A stretch of 64,000 nucleotides of DNA from Marinospirillum perlucidum (GCF_003336805.1 NZ_QFWJ01000004.1:144933-208932), one strand, 5' to 3'; positions 53,110 to 62,821 are shown, counted from the first letter of the stretch. The notes: generated by a model from the letters alone, not told the origin. Made by a program: numbers and translations.

Positions 53110-53160
53110 AAAATTCCAGCCCTTGTTGGGCTCAAGTTTATCGGTGCGAGGAAAGGAACA

Positions 53161-54183
53161 ATGATCAACTTCTGGAGTCGGGCTCTTGTGGCCCTGCTGA
53201 TGACCGCCGGGGCCGCTCAGGTCCAGGCTCTGGAGACCCGCCAGGTGGAAAGAGCCCCCTTGCAGGAAAGTATCGAGCTGGATGGTGTTTTGGAAGCCAT
53301 TCGCCAGACCACCGTGTCGGCACAAACCTCCGGCCAGATAAAGGCGATTCATTTCGATGTGGATGATGCCGTCCTGCCCGGTGAAGTTATCCTTGAGCTG
53401 GATGCTACCGAACAGGAAGCCCGCCTGCGCCAGGCCGAAGCCGGTCTGCAGGAAGCTGAAGCAGGCCTGCGTGATGCCCGCCAGAACTACAATCGCATCC
53501 AGGAAGTCTATGAGCGCGGATTGACCTCTTCTGCCCAGATGGACCAGGCTAGCAATCAGCTGGAAGCGGCCAAGGCCCGTCAGGCTCGTGCCGAAGCTGC
53601 CGTGGAAGAAGCCCGGCAGCAGCTGGCCTATACCCGGGTGATCGCCCCCTATGGCGGTATCGTGACCCAGCGGCATGTCGAAGAGGGCAGTTCGGTGAAT
53701 CCGGGCCAACCCCTGATCAGTGGTCTGTCCCTGGAAGAACTGCGGGTCGTGGTCGCCTTGCCCCAGCGCTATGCCGCCCTAGCTCGCCAGGAGCGTGAGG
53801 CTCAGGTACGTCTGAATGCCGAGCGCGTTCTGGATATCAGTGATATGACTTTCTATCCCCATGCTGATCCGGCCACCCATACCTTTCGGGTACGCATGAA
53901 CCTGAGCAATCCTGAAGGTGATCTTTTCCCCGGCATGCTGGTCAAGGTGGAAATTCCGGTTCGCGAGACCTCGGCCCTGTGGATTCCGCGTGAAGCGCTG
54001 GTAGAGCGGGGCGAGCTGCGGGGTGTTTACACCCTGAAGGATGAAGGCCAGCCACGTCTGCGTCAGATCCGCATCGGTCGTCGTGAAGAAAACCGCATTG
54101 AAGTCCTCTCCGGTCTGGTGGAAGGCGAAGCCGTAGTGCTACATCCTCTGGCCGCCCTGCGTGAAATGGAGGCCGAAGAATGA
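53161..54183 (+). CDS. RND efflux periplasmic adaptor subunit
   Basis: Membrane-fusion protein linking an RND pump to an outer-membrane channel. The 340-residue product has a signal peptide (residues 1-22, ending VQA; no lipobox), barrel-sandwich halves (ISGQ-like TSGQIKAIHFDVDDAV and IAPYGGIVTQRHVEEGSSV) around a coiled coil of about 90 residues, and a beta-barrel domain. It overlaps the pump gene by 4 bases. No outer-membrane channel gene is adjacent, so a shared TolC is expected. Confidence 0.92.
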   Translation: MINFWSRALVALLMTAGAAQVQALETRQVERAPLQESIELDGVLEAIRQTTVSAQTSGQIKAIHFDVDDAVLPGEVILELDATEQEARLRQAEAGLQEAEAGLRDARQNYNRIQEVYERGLTSSAQMDQASNQLEAAKARQARAEAAVEEARQQLAYTRVIAPYGGIVTQRHVEEGSSVNPGQPLISGLSLEELRVVVALPQRYAALARQEREAQVRLNAERVLDISDMTFYPHADPATHTFRVRMNLSNPEGDLFPGMLVKVEIPVRETSALWIPREALVERGELRGVYTLKDEGQPRLRQIRIGRREENRIEVLSGLVEGEAVVLHPLAALREMEAEE

Positions 54184-57100
54184 CTGAAAAAAGCAAACTG
54201 GGCTTGTCCGGTCGGATTGCCGCGGCCTTCCAGACCTCGCGTCTGACTCCCCTGCTGGCCCTGGCCGGTCTGTTGATGGGGCTGTTTGCCGTAGCGGTGA
54301 CCCCCAAGGAAGAAGAACCCCAGATTGATGTCACCATGGCTGATGTCTTTATCGCCTTTCCCGGTGCCAGTCCCGCTGAAGTGGAACAGCTGGTGGCCAC
54401 TCCCGGCGAGCAGGTCATGAGTGAAATGGCCGGGGTGGAGCATGTCTATTCGGTGTCCCGTCAGGGAATGGCCGTTCTCACCGTGCAATTTGCAGTGGGG
54501 GTGCCTCGTCAGGAAGCCCTGGTCAATCTCTATAACCAGGTTTACACCAACCTGGATTGGCTGCCCCCCGGTTTGGGTACCCGCCAGCCTTTAATTAAGG
54601 CCAAGGGCATCGATGATGTGCCCATTATGGCGCTGACGCTGATGAGCACCTCGCCGCAAACTACGGCCGAGGATTTGACGCGTGTTGCCCATACCCTGGA
54701 AACAGAACTCAAGCGTATTCCCGGAACGCGGGATATCTACACCCTCGGTGGAGCCCGTGATGAAGTTCGCGTGGTGTTCGATCCGGCGCGTCTGGCTGGC
54801 TACAACCTGGCCCTGACCGATTTGCAGCAGGCGCTGGAAGCCGCCAATGCCACTTCACCCCAGGTGCCCGTAATCCGTGATGGTGTGGCCTTGCCCGTTC
54901 AGGCCGGAGAACTCCTGACGCAAGTAGAAGAGGTTCGCCGTCTGGTGGTGGGTATGCATCAGGGTGCGCCGGTCTTTCTGGAAGACGTGGCGGATATCAG
55001 TCGTGGCGGCCAGATTCCCGAGCAGCTGGTGACAACCGGTTTTGGTCCGGCAGGTGAACATGCCAGCGGCAACCTCTATCAGGCCGTGACCCTAGCGATT
55101 GCCAAACAGCCGGGCGAAAATGCCATCGATATTACCCGTCAGGTCAGCGAGCGTTTGCAACTGTTGGAAAACCGTGTTCTGCCTGATGATGTCGAATTGC
55201 TGGTAACTCGTGACTATGGCAGTACTGCTGCCAACAAATCCAGCACCCTGATTACCAAGCTGTTGTTTGCCACCGGCTCGGTTGTGGTTCTGGTGTTGGG
55301 TGCTCTGGGTTGGCGTCAGGCGCTGATCGTGGGGATTGCCGTGGTGATTACCCTGGCCACGACCCTGTTTTTCTCCTGGGCCTGGGGCTTTACCCTCAAC
55401 CGGGTTTCCCTTTTTGCGCTGATTTTTTCCATCGGTATTCTGGTGGATGATGCCATTGTGGTGGTGGAGAACATTCACCGCCATCTGCAGCTGGGGGCCA
55501 AATCCCTGACCGAGGCTATTCCCCGTGCGGTGGATGAGGTCGGTGGTCCAACCATCCTGGCAACCTTCACCGTCATTGCAGCCCTGCTGCCCATGGCCTT
55601 TGTCTCCGGGCTGATGGGGCCTTATATGAGCCCCATTCCCATTAATGCTTCTGCAGGGATGCTGATCTCCCTGGTGATTGCCTTTGTCGTTACCCCCTGG
55701 TTGGCGGTAAAGCTGATGAAGCACGACCATGGGCATCCGACTGCGATGGAAGAAGCACCGGTGAAAGGCCGTATTCTGGGCTTTTTCGAGAAAACCATGC
55801 AGCCTTTCCTGGGTGCCAATCGCAAGCGCCGCTGGCTTCTGGGCGCTGGTGTGGTTGCTCTGACAGTAGGGGCAGCTCTGTTGCCAGTCACCCTGACCGT
55901 GGTGATGAAAATGCTGCCGTTTGATAACAAATCCGAGTTCCAGGTGATCGTGGACATGCCCGAGGGTACGCCTGTGGAGGAAACCCATCGGGTGCTTCTG
56001 GCCCTGGGCGAAGAGCTGGAAGGCGTGGCTGAAGTCAAGAACTGGCAGGCCTATGCCGGTACCGCTGCGCCGATCAATTTCAATGGCCTGGTGCGTCAGT
56101 ACTACCTGCGCAGAGATCCGCACATGGGGGATCTGCAGGTAAACCTGGTGGATAAGTCCGAGCGCGATCGGGCATCCCACGAAATTGCCCTGGCTGTGCG
56201 TGAACCCCTGCAGGCCATCGGCCGCCAGTGGCAGGCCAACGTCAAGGTGGTGGAAGTACCGCCGGGGCCGCCGGTACTGTCTCCGGTGGTGGCCGAAGTC
56301 TATGGCCCCGATCCTGAAGTCCGTGCTCGGGTAGCCCGTGAGCTGGAAAGCCGTCTGCAATCCACACCCGGTCTGGTGGATGTGGACACCACGCTGGAAG
56401 CCGAAGCCAATCGTTGGCTGATCGATGTGGATCGGGATAGAGCTGCCTATCTGGGCGTTGCCCAGGCGCAGGTGGTTCAGGCTATTTCCCTGGCATTGGG
56501 GCAGGTGGAAGTCAGTTATCTGCACGATGAGCAGATGAAGTACCCGCTGCCGATACGTCTGCAACTGGCCGAAGGCGATCAGGCGCGCGCTTCCCGCCTG
56601 CTGTCGCTGAAGGTCAGGAATCGCAATGGCGATCTGGTCAGTCTGTCGGAATTTGCCCAGGTGCGGGCGGCCGATTGGCAGGCGGCTATCTATCACAAGG
56701 ATCTGCTGCCGGTGACCTATGTCATGGCCGATATGGCCGGTGAGCTGGATTCTCCGCTTTACGGAATGTTTGATGCCGTTTTCAGTCTGCAGGAGGAAGC
56801 TTCAGAGCTGGATCAATACTTTATCACCCAGCCGGATTGGCCTTCGACGGCAGCAATCAAGTGGGATGGTGAGTGGCAGATTACCTATGAAACCTTCCGT
56901 GATATGGGCATTGCCTATGCCGTGGGCATGATTCTGATCTATATGCTGGTGGTGGCCCAGTTCAAATCCTATCTGGTGCCCCTGGTCATCATGGCTCCGA
57001 TCCCGCTGACGCTGATCGGTATCATGCCTGGCCATGCGCTTCTGGGGCAGCAGTTCACCGCCACCAGTATGATCGGCATGATCGCCCTGGCCGGGATCAT

Positions 57101-57386
57101 CGTACGCAACTCCATTTTGCTGGTGGATTTTATCAACCAGCAGCTCAAGCTGGGCAAGAGCTGGGAGTCAGCCGTGGTAGAGGCTGCAGCCGTCCGTGCC
57201 CAACCGATTATCCTGACGGCTCTGGCAGCCATGGTGGGGGCCTTCTTTATCATCGATGACCCCATTTTTAATGGTCTGGCCATTGCCCTGATTTTCGGTT
57301 TGCTGGTCTCCACAGCCTTGACCCTGGTGGTGATCCCGCTGCTCTACTACGCCCTCTACCACCAGCGGGAACTGCCACCTAGCTGA
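54180..57386 (+). CDS. RND efflux pump, HAE1-type inner-membrane subunit
   Basis: Proton-driven exporter of 1068 residues with 12 predicted helices and two large periplasmic domains. Helix 4 carries the proton-relay pair in FSIGILVDDAIVVVENIH (about residues 415-432), which is the HAE (organic substrate) pattern rather than the metal-exporting HME one. It starts inside the adaptor stop codon and ends before a terminator. Substrates cannot be predicted, but control by a sulfur-sensing repressor would suggest toxic thiol or lipid products rather than antibiotics alone. Confidence 0.92.
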   Translation: MTEKSKLGLSGRIAAAFQTSRLTPLLALAGLLMGLFAVAVTPKEEEPQIDVTMADVFIAFPGASPAEVEQLVATPGEQVMSEMAGVEHVYSVSRQGMAVLTVQFAVGVPRQEALVNLYNQVYTNLDWLPPGLGTRQPLIKAKGIDDVPIMALTLMSTSPQTTAEDLTRVAHTLETELKRIPGTRDIYTLGGARDEVRVVFDPARLAGYNLALTDLQQALEAANATSPQVPVIRDGVALPVQAGELLTQVEEVRRLVVGMHQGAPVFLEDVADISRGGQIPEQLVTTGFGPAGEHASGNLYQAVTLAIAKQPGENAIDITRQVSERLQLLENRVLPDDVELLVTRDYGSTAANKSSTLITKLLFATGSVVVLVLGALGWRQALIVGIAVVITLATTLFFSWAWGFTLNRVSLFALIFSIGILVDDAIVVVENIHRHLQLGAKSLTEAIPRAVDEVGGPTILATFTVIAALLPMAFVSGLMGPYMSPIPINASAGMLISLVIAFVVTPWLAVKLMKHDHGHPTAMEEAPVKGRILGFFEKTMQPFLGANRKRRWLLGAGVVALTVGAALLPVTLTVVMKMLPFDNKSEFQVIVDMPEGTPVEETHRVLLALGEELEGVAEVKNWQAYAGTAAPINFNGLVRQYYLRRDPHMGDLQVNLVDKSERDRASHEIALAVREPLQAIGRQWQANVKVVEVPPGPPVLSPVVAEVYGPDPEVRARVARELESRLQSTPGLVDVDTTLEAEANRWLIDVDRDRAAYLGVAQAQVVQAISLALGQVEVSYLHDEQMKYPLPIRLQLAEGDQARASRLLSLKVRNRNGDLVSLSEFAQVRAADWQAAIYHKDLLPVTYVMADMAGELDSPLYGMFDAVFSLQEEASELDQYFITQPDWPSTAAIKWDGEWQITYETFRDMGIAYAVGMILIYMLVVAQFKSYLVPLVIMAPIPLTLIGIMPGHALLGQQFTATSMIGMIALAGIIVRNSILLVDFINQQLKLGKSWESAVVEAAAVRAQPIILTALAAMVGAFFIIDDPIFNGLAIALIFGLLVSTALTLVVIPLLYYALYHQRELPPS

Positions 57387-57406
57387 GCCTTTTCCAGTCG
57401 CTTTTA

Positions 57407-57431
57407 AGCCCCCTGTCAGGGGGCTTTTTTT
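57407..57431 (+). terminator. Terminator after RND pump gene
   Basis: Stem AAGCCCC/GGGGCTT with a 6-base loop and a run of seven T. Confidence 0.92.
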
Positions 57432-57465
57432 CGTCGGTTGTATGCGCCTTATAACCAAGCTGCGG

Positions 57466-57498
57466 TTGCAATCTATAGATTAGTATATTATAAATTAG
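57466..57498 (+). promoter_or_regulatory. arsR operon promoter with overlapping operator
   Basis: TTGCAA (57466-57471), a 17-base spacer and TATAAA (57489-57494), overlaid by ATTAGTATATTATAAATTAG (57479-57498). It is 19/20 identical to the RND-unit element and placed at the same spot relative to the -10, as expected for an autoregulated repressor. Confidence 0.7.
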
Positions 57499-57528
57499 CG
57501 TAATATCTTTTAAGCAAAGGTACAGCTG

Positions 57529-57855
57529 ATGGATCTGGAAAAAATGCAGGTACAGGCGGAAGTGGCCAGCGGCTTCTTGCATGCCTGTGCGCATCAATCG
57601 CGTTTATTGCTGCTGTGTCAGCTTTCTCTGCAGGAAATGAATGTCACTGAGCTGGAACAGCAGTTGGGTATTCACCAGCCCAGTCTTTCCCAGCAGTTGG
57701 GGGTTCTCCGACGCCAGGGATTGATCAGCGGCCGCCGCAGCGGCCAACAGGTTTACTACAGCGTGGCTGACACCCGGGCTCTGGCTCTGGTGGAAAGCCT
57801 CTACAAGATCTTTTGCATGGATACCAGTTCCATGCCTCAAACCAACAAGGGGTAA
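57529..57855 (+). CDS. ArsR-family repressor with SqrR/BigR-type cysteine pair
   Basis: The 108-residue winged-helix repressor has the recognition region IHQPSLSQQLGVLRRQGLIS and wing RRSGQQVYYSV. C30 (LLLLCQL) and C96 (LYKIFC) sit where SqrR, BigR and YgaV have the two cysteines that form a tetrasulfide bridge with persulfides; C20 is an extra. No metal-site pattern such as the ArsR CVC box is present. It heads an operon with the HAE3 exporter 7 bases later. Sensing of reactive sulfur is inferred from these cysteines and from the operator pair. Confidence 0.85.
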   Translation: MDLEKMQVQAEVASGFLHACAHQSRLLLLCQLSLQEMNVTELEQQLGIHQPSLSQQLGVLRRQGLISGRRSGQQVYYSVADTRALALVESLYKIFCMDTSSMPQTNKG

Positions 57856-57862
57856 GAATAAA

Positions 57863-60448
57863 ATGGGCAAGAAACTGGCCATCTGGTGCATGAATCGCAC
57901 CCGAACGGTTTTTACCGCGGTCATCGTTATGGTGCTGGCGCTGGGGATGCTGATCCCCAACATCACCATCGATACTGACCCGGAAAACATGCTGTCCGAT
58001 GATCAACCGGACCGTGTTCGCCATAACGAAATCCGTGAACGCTTTGGCCTGCACGACATGATCGTGGTCGGCCAGGTCAATACCGAAAACGAAGACGGGG
58101 TCTTCAACCCTGAATCCCTGTCTGCTCACTATCGGCTGACCCGCGCCCTGGAAAAGATGGACGGGGTTATCGCCCGCGACATCATGTCCATGGCGGCGGT
58201 GGATAACGTCGAACAGGTGGGCGTTGGCACCATTGCTTACGACTGGCTGATTCCCAAACCCCCTGAAAGCCAGGAAGAAGCAGATCGCATCCGTCAGGCT
58301 GTCGAGGATTTGCCCATGTATCAGGGCACCCTCGTTTCGGAAGATGGTAAGGCGGCCGCTATTTTTGTTCCCCTGGAAAGCAAGGACATCAGTCACCGCA
58401 TTGCTGGCGAAATTCAGGCGGTTGTGGATGAACTGGATACTGCTGATGAATTTCATATCACCGGTCAGCCGGTAGCTCAGGACACCTTCGGTGTCGAGAT
58501 GTTCCAGCAGATGGCCATTTCCGCGCCCCTGGCCGGTCTGGTGATCTTCCTGACCATGCTGTATTTCTTCCGCAGTCTGCCACTGGTGGTCGCGCCCATG
58601 TTGTTGGCAATGGCGACTGTGATTTCCACGATGGGCCTGTTGATCGGCATGGGCTTTACCGTGCATATCATGAGTTCCATGATTCCCATCTTCCTCATGC
58701 CCATCGCCGTGGTGGCCTCGGTGCATGTGCTCTCCAACTTTGCTGATCGCTATCGTCCGGGAGATGATCCCAAAGCGGTAATGGGCGAAGTCATGGAAAA
58801 ACTCTTCAAACCGATACTGTTTACCGGCCTGACTACAGCCGTAGGCTTCCTGTCTCTGCTGACTACGCCGATTCCTCCGGTACAGGTCTTTGGTGGCTTT
58901 ATCTCCTTTGGTGTGGTGATCGCCCTCTTGCTGACCCTGGGCTTTATTCCTGCCTACACCGTGGCACTCAAGCAGTCCACGCTGGACAAGATGGCGGAAA
59001 AATTCCGTCAGAAGGAAGAGGCCGACGAGAAGGCCAACCAGGGCGGTGGCCTGCTAGGCAAAATGGGACGCTTCCCCACCCATAAACCCGGTCTGGTGAT
59101 CGGTAGTGTGGCCGTGATCATGGCGATTTCCGTCTATGGCATCACGCAAATCCAGATCAATGACAACCCTACGCTGTGGTTTAAAGAAGACCACCGGATT
59201 CGTGTGGCCGACCGGGTGTTGAACGAGCGTTTTGCTGGCACCTATGAAGCCTACATTCACCTGACTCAAACCGGCATCGACCAGGAAGTGGAAGAAATGC
59301 GTCGCCAGGTGCAGAACACCCTGGATGAAGCTGAACAGGCCGGTTTTGATCTGCGCGAAGACTGGCAGAAGATGTGGGAAGAGTCTGCCGGTGCCAGCTC
59401 ACCGGGTGATCGCCTGGAAACCCTGGCCATGCAGATTGATGATCATCTCTTTGAAGTGGATTTTGATCAGGCCGACTACTGGGAAAAAATCCTGGATCAG
59501 GTGGAAAAGGCCCGTTCGGCCACTCGTGCCTTCCAGAACCCGGAACACCTGGCTTGGATGGATGACCTGAAAAACCATCTGGAAGAAGCCGGTGTGATTG
59601 GTAAGGCCAACTCCTTGGCAGATCTGGTCAAAACCATCAACCGTGAGCTGATCAGTGGCGATCCGGAAGACTATGAGCTGCCGGATTCTGCCAATGGCGT
59701 GGCTCAGACTCTCTTGAGCTTCCAGTCTTCCCAGCGTCCTGATGATCTTTGGAACTTTGTCACCCGTGACTTTACTGAAGCCAATATCTGGTTGCAGCTA
59801 CCCAGCGGTGATAACCAGGTCATGAGTCAGGTAATTGCCGAGGTGGATGCCTTTATGCAGGACAATCCGCCACCCCAGGGTGTTGAACTGGATTGGGCCG
59901 GCGGCACCTACATCAACCTGGTCTGGCAGGGTGAAATGGTGGAAGGCATGCTCTGGGCTCTGATTTCTGCCTTCGTGGTCGTGCTGGTGATGATGATTGC
60001 CCTCTTCCGCAGTCTGCTGCTGGGTGTGTTGGCCATGCTGCCACTGACCATCACCATTGCCTTTATCTACGGTGCCATGGGTCTGATCGGCAAGGATTAC
60101 GACATGCCGGTTGCTGTACTTTCCTCGCTGTCGCTGGGTCTGTCCGTGGACTTTGCCATCCACTTTATCCAACGCCTGCGTATGGCGCTGGAGGATGCGG
60201 CTGGTGACTGGAAGGAAGCCATGGAGCGGGTTTTCGAAGCCCCTTCACGTGCCATCGTGCGTAATGCCGTGGTCATCGCGATTGGCTTCCTGCCACTGCT
60301 GGCCGCTCCCTTGGTGCCCTACATCACCGTTGGGGTATTCCTGGCCAGCATCATGGCGACCTCGGCGCTGGTGACCCTGTTTGTACTGCCTGCCTTTATT
60401 GCCCTGTCACCGCGTGCCTTCTTGGGCAAAACGGTGATCAAGGCCTAG
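57863..60448 (+). CDS. RND-superfamily lipid-type exporter (HAE3/MMPL-like)
   Basis: The 861-residue inner-membrane protein has an N-terminal helix (about residues 15-30), five helices at about 215-365, a further helix near 410, an extended periplasmic domain, and five helices at about 690-850. Visible landmarks are the MMPL-type VASVHVLSNFADRYRPGDD and SLSLGLSVDFAIHFIQRLR segments. Relatives (HpnN, MmpL-like) move hopanoids, lipids or other hydrophobic compounds. With the LolA-like and DUF1302 genes after it, it probably forms an envelope lipid/hydrophobe export path. It follows arsR after 7 bases. Confidence 0.88.
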   Translation: MGKKLAIWCMNRTRTVFTAVIVMVLALGMLIPNITIDTDPENMLSDDQPDRVRHNEIRERFGLHDMIVVGQVNTENEDGVFNPESLSAHYRLTRALEKMDGVIARDIMSMAAVDNVEQVGVGTIAYDWLIPKPPESQEEADRIRQAVEDLPMYQGTLVSEDGKAAAIFVPLESKDISHRIAGEIQAVVDELDTADEFHITGQPVAQDTFGVEMFQQMAISAPLAGLVIFLTMLYFFRSLPLVVAPMLLAMATVISTMGLLIGMGFTVHIMSSMIPIFLMPIAVVASVHVLSNFADRYRPGDDPKAVMGEVMEKLFKPILFTGLTTAVGFLSLLTTPIPPVQVFGGFISFGVVIALLLTLGFIPAYTVALKQSTLDKMAEKFRQKEEADEKANQGGGLLGKMGRFPTHKPGLVIGSVAVIMAISVYGITQIQINDNPTLWFKEDHRIRVADRVLNERFAGTYEAYIHLTQTGIDQEVEEMRRQVQNTLDEAEQAGFDLREDWQKMWEESAGASSPGDRLETLAMQIDDHLFEVDFDQADYWEKILDQVEKARSATRAFQNPEHLAWMDDLKNHLEEAGVIGKANSLADLVKTINRELISGDPEDYELPDSANGVAQTLLSFQSSQRPDDLWNFVTRDFTEANIWLQLPSGDNQVMSQVIAEVDAFMQDNPPPQGVELDWAGGTYINLVWQGEMVEGMLWALISAFVVVLVMMIALFRSLLLGVLAMLPLTITIAFIYGAMGLIGKDYDMPVAVLSSLSLGLSVDFAIHFIQRLRMALEDAAGDWKEAMERVFEAPSRAIVRNAVVIAIGFLPLLAAPLVPYITVGVFLASIMATSALVTLFVLPAFIALSPRAFLGKTVIKA

Positions 60449-60568
60449 TAGAGCGCCAAGTGTTTTCAGGTGGTCGGCAAGCTGCAAGCAGGCCATCTGA
60501 TCACTTCCAAGATCAACAGCTAAGAGCAAGCGAAGAATTTTTTTGAAACCTCGAAAGGAGGAGACAAG

Positions 60569-61378
60569 ATGAAAACGAATCTACTGAAAAGGGCCAGCGG
60601 CCTTCTGGGCGGCGCGACCCTGATGTTGAGCAGCAGCCTGATTTTGGCCGCGCCACCCGTGCAGGAAATCATTGAAAACGCCAACCAGGCTTCCTACTAC
60701 GCCGGTCAGGACGGGCGTTCCGAAGCCCGCATGCGTATCGAAGATGACAGTGGGCGCACGCAAACCCGCCAGTTCACCGTGCTGCGCAAGAATGTTGAAG
60801 GCAGTGACCAGCAGAAGTACCTGGTGGTTTTCAGTCGTCCTTCCGAGTACCGGGATACCGTTTTCCTGGTTCACAAGGACCCGCAATCCGCTGATGACCG
60901 CTGGCTCTACCTGCCGGATCTGGATCTGGTACGCCGCATCGCCCCCGGTGACAAGCGCACCAGTTTCGTCGGTGCCCATGTTTACTACGAAGACATCTCC
61001 GGTCGTAACCTGAACGAAGACAACCACAGCTTGGCCGAAGAAACCGATGAATACTATGTTCTGGAATCCACTCCCAAGAACCCGGATTCCGTGGAGTTTG
61101 CCAGCTTCCGTACCTGGATTGACAAGGAAACCTGGCTGCCCATGCGCATCGAATACACCAATCCTGAAGGTGAGGTTTACCGGATCATGGAAAATGCGCG
61201 GGTAGAAGTGATTGATGGCTACCCCACACCCACCATGATGCGTGTTCAGGATAAGGTTTCCGGCGGCACCACCCTGGTTCAGTTCCGTGGCATTAATTAT
61301 GACCTGGGGATTCCCGATTCCGTGTTTACCGAGCGCAGCCTGCGTAATCCACCCAGCGAGTGGCTGGAAAGGAGGTAA
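60569..61378 (+). CDS. Outer-membrane lipoprotein-sorting (LolA-like) periplasmic protein
   Basis: The 269-residue exported protein has a signal peptide (ending LILAA) and a LolA/LolB-like half-barrel: RSEARMRIEDDSGRTQTRQF, the central DRWLYLPDLDLVRRI and LPMRIEYTNPEGEVYR are typical of this COG2834 group. It would carry a hydrophobic ligand between the RND exporter and the outer membrane. AAAGGAGGAG gives a strong ribosome site. Two bases separate it from the DUF1302 gene. Confidence 0.85.
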   Translation: MKTNLLKRASGLLGGATLMLSSSLILAAPPVQEIIENANQASYYAGQDGRSEARMRIEDDSGRTQTRQFTVLRKNVEGSDQQKYLVVFSRPSEYRDTVFLVHKDPQSADDRWLYLPDLDLVRRIAPGDKRTSFVGAHVYYEDISGRNLNEDNHSLAEETDEYYVLESTPKNPDSVEFASFRTWIDKETWLPMRIEYTNPEGEVYRIMENARVEVIDGYPTPTMMRVQDKVSGGTTLVQFRGINYDLGIPDSVFTERSLRNPPSEWLERR

Positions 61379-61380
61379 GC

Positions 61381-62751
61381 ATGCAGCAGTTAATGCGCTA
61401 CCTGACGAGTCTTTCCCTGGCGGCCGGTCTGGCCGTCAATCCCGCCCTGGCTGCGGATGACTGGAGTTCAGAAGGCGGTGACGACTGGGCCAGCGAAGAA
61501 GGCTGGGGTGATGACTGGGAAGAAGAGCCCAGCGAACCCCTGCTGCCTTTTCGCATCAATGGTTTTGTCGAAGCCGCCGGTGGTTTTCACCTGCAGGAAA
61601 ACCAGGTGGTTGAAGACCGTATCGACAAGACCTACAACCTGGGCGAAGCCCGCCTGGGCCTGGAATTGGAAGGCGATTGGAGGGGCCTGGAATACAGCCT
61701 GAAAGGTGATCTGGTCGGTGATGCCGTGGATGAAGAAGCCCGTGGCGAACTGCGCGAAGCCCTGCTGAGTTTTGGTCTGGGACAAAGCACAGATGTTCGC
61801 GCTGGTCGTCAGGTGCTGACCTGGGGGACGGGGGATCTTCTCTTTATCAACGACCTCTTTCCCAAGGACTGGCAATCCTTCCTGATCGGGCGCGATGAGG
61901 AATACCTGAAAAGCCCGTCCGATGCCCTTCGAACCACCTGGTATGGTCAGGAGCTGACGGTGGATCTGGTCTGGAGCCCGCTGTTCACCGAGGACAACTA
62001 TCCTGATGGTGATCGCCTGTCCTACTTCAACCCCATGTCGGGTGGGCAGACCGCCGAGCCGGTCTCCACCAATGCCCGCGAACCGGATGATTTTCCCGAA
62101 GATGGTGAAGCCGCTCTGCGTCTGGCCACCACCCAGTCAGGCATTGAGTACGAAGCCTATGGCTACTGGGGTTTCTGGCCGGAGCCCAATGATCAAACGC
62201 AGGTGATGTCCGGTGGCAAGGCCTCCCACCCACGCCTGCAGGTCTATGGGGCCAGTGTGCGTTCTCCCCTGGGGCCGGGTTTGATCAATGCGGAAACAGG
62301 CTACTACAACTCGGTGGACTATGAACAGCAGCAGGCTGCTCTTCTGCCCAATTCAGAAGTGCGCTTTCTGATCGGTTACGACTGGGAGGCCATCACCAAC
62401 CTGAATGTCGGGCTACAGTATTACCTGGAATGGACTCAGGATTACGATGAAGCCGAATCTGCCTGGGATCAGATGGGCTACGCCTACATGGCCGGTGAAG
62501 AGTATCGCCAGTTGCTGTCTACCCGCTTGACCTACCGCCAGTGGCGTGGTGATCTGGTCTGGTCGCTGTTTGCCTTTATGTCGCCCAGTGACGAGGACTA
62601 CTACCTGAGACCCAGCGTCACCTACCGGGCCTCCGATGCCCTGACACTGAGTGCCGGTGGCAACGTCTTCGGCGGGGAGAACAACTACAGCTTCTTTGGT
62701 CAGTTTGAAAAGGATAGCAACGCCTACCTAAGAGCCAGATACCGCTTCTAA
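61381..62751 (+). CDS. DUF1302-like outer-membrane protein
   Basis: The 456-residue exported protein has a signal peptide (residues 1-22, ending ALA), then an acidic tryptophan-rich linker (DDWSSEGGDDW), then a beta-barrel-like body ending in phenylalanine (YLRARYRF). DUF1302-type proteins usually neighbour RND exporters and DUF1329/LolA-like proteins. The ATG at 61381 follows GGAGG. It is probably the outer-membrane end of the export path begun by the HAE3 protein; the transported molecule is unknown. Confidence 0.8.
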   Translation: MQQLMRYLTSLSLAAGLAVNPALAADDWSSEGGDDWASEEGWGDDWEEEPSEPLLPFRINGFVEAAGGFHLQENQVVEDRIDKTYNLGEARLGLELEGDWRGLEYSLKGDLVGDAVDEEARGELREALLSFGLGQSTDVRAGRQVLTWGTGDLLFINDLFPKDWQSFLIGRDEEYLKSPSDALRTTWYGQELTVDLVWSPLFTEDNYPDGDRLSYFNPMSGGQTAEPVSTNAREPDDFPEDGEAALRLATTQSGIEYEAYGYWGFWPEPNDQTQVMSGGKASHPRLQVYGASVRSPLGPGLINAETGYYNSVDYEQQQAALLPNSEVRFLIGYDWEAITNLNVGLQYYLEWTQDYDEAESAWDQMGYAYMAGEEYRQLLSTRLTYRQWRGDLVWSLFAFMSPSDEDYYLRPSVTYRASDALTLSAGGNVFGGENNYSFFGQFEKDSNAYLRARYRF

Positions 62752-62779
62752 CCCCGCTTCTTTCTAATCCGCAAAACCT

Positions 62780-62821
62780 GTCCAGTCCATCCGGCAAGCT
62801 CTAACTGCTGGATGGCTGGAC
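62780..62821 (+). terminator. Imperfect hairpin after DUF1302 gene
   Basis: GTCCA-n2-CCATCC paired with GGATGG-n-TGGAC; loop 17 bases; followed by only a weak T-rich stretch. Confidence 0.45.

Noticed and set aside
55092..56696. 534-codon open frame antisense to the RND pump gene
   Set aside because: His/Gln-rich translation typical of reverse reading of biased codons; the sense frame is a full-length RND protein.
57725..58726. 333-codon open frame antisense to arsR and the HAE3 gene
   Set aside because: Spans two well-supported sense genes and has no recognisable features.
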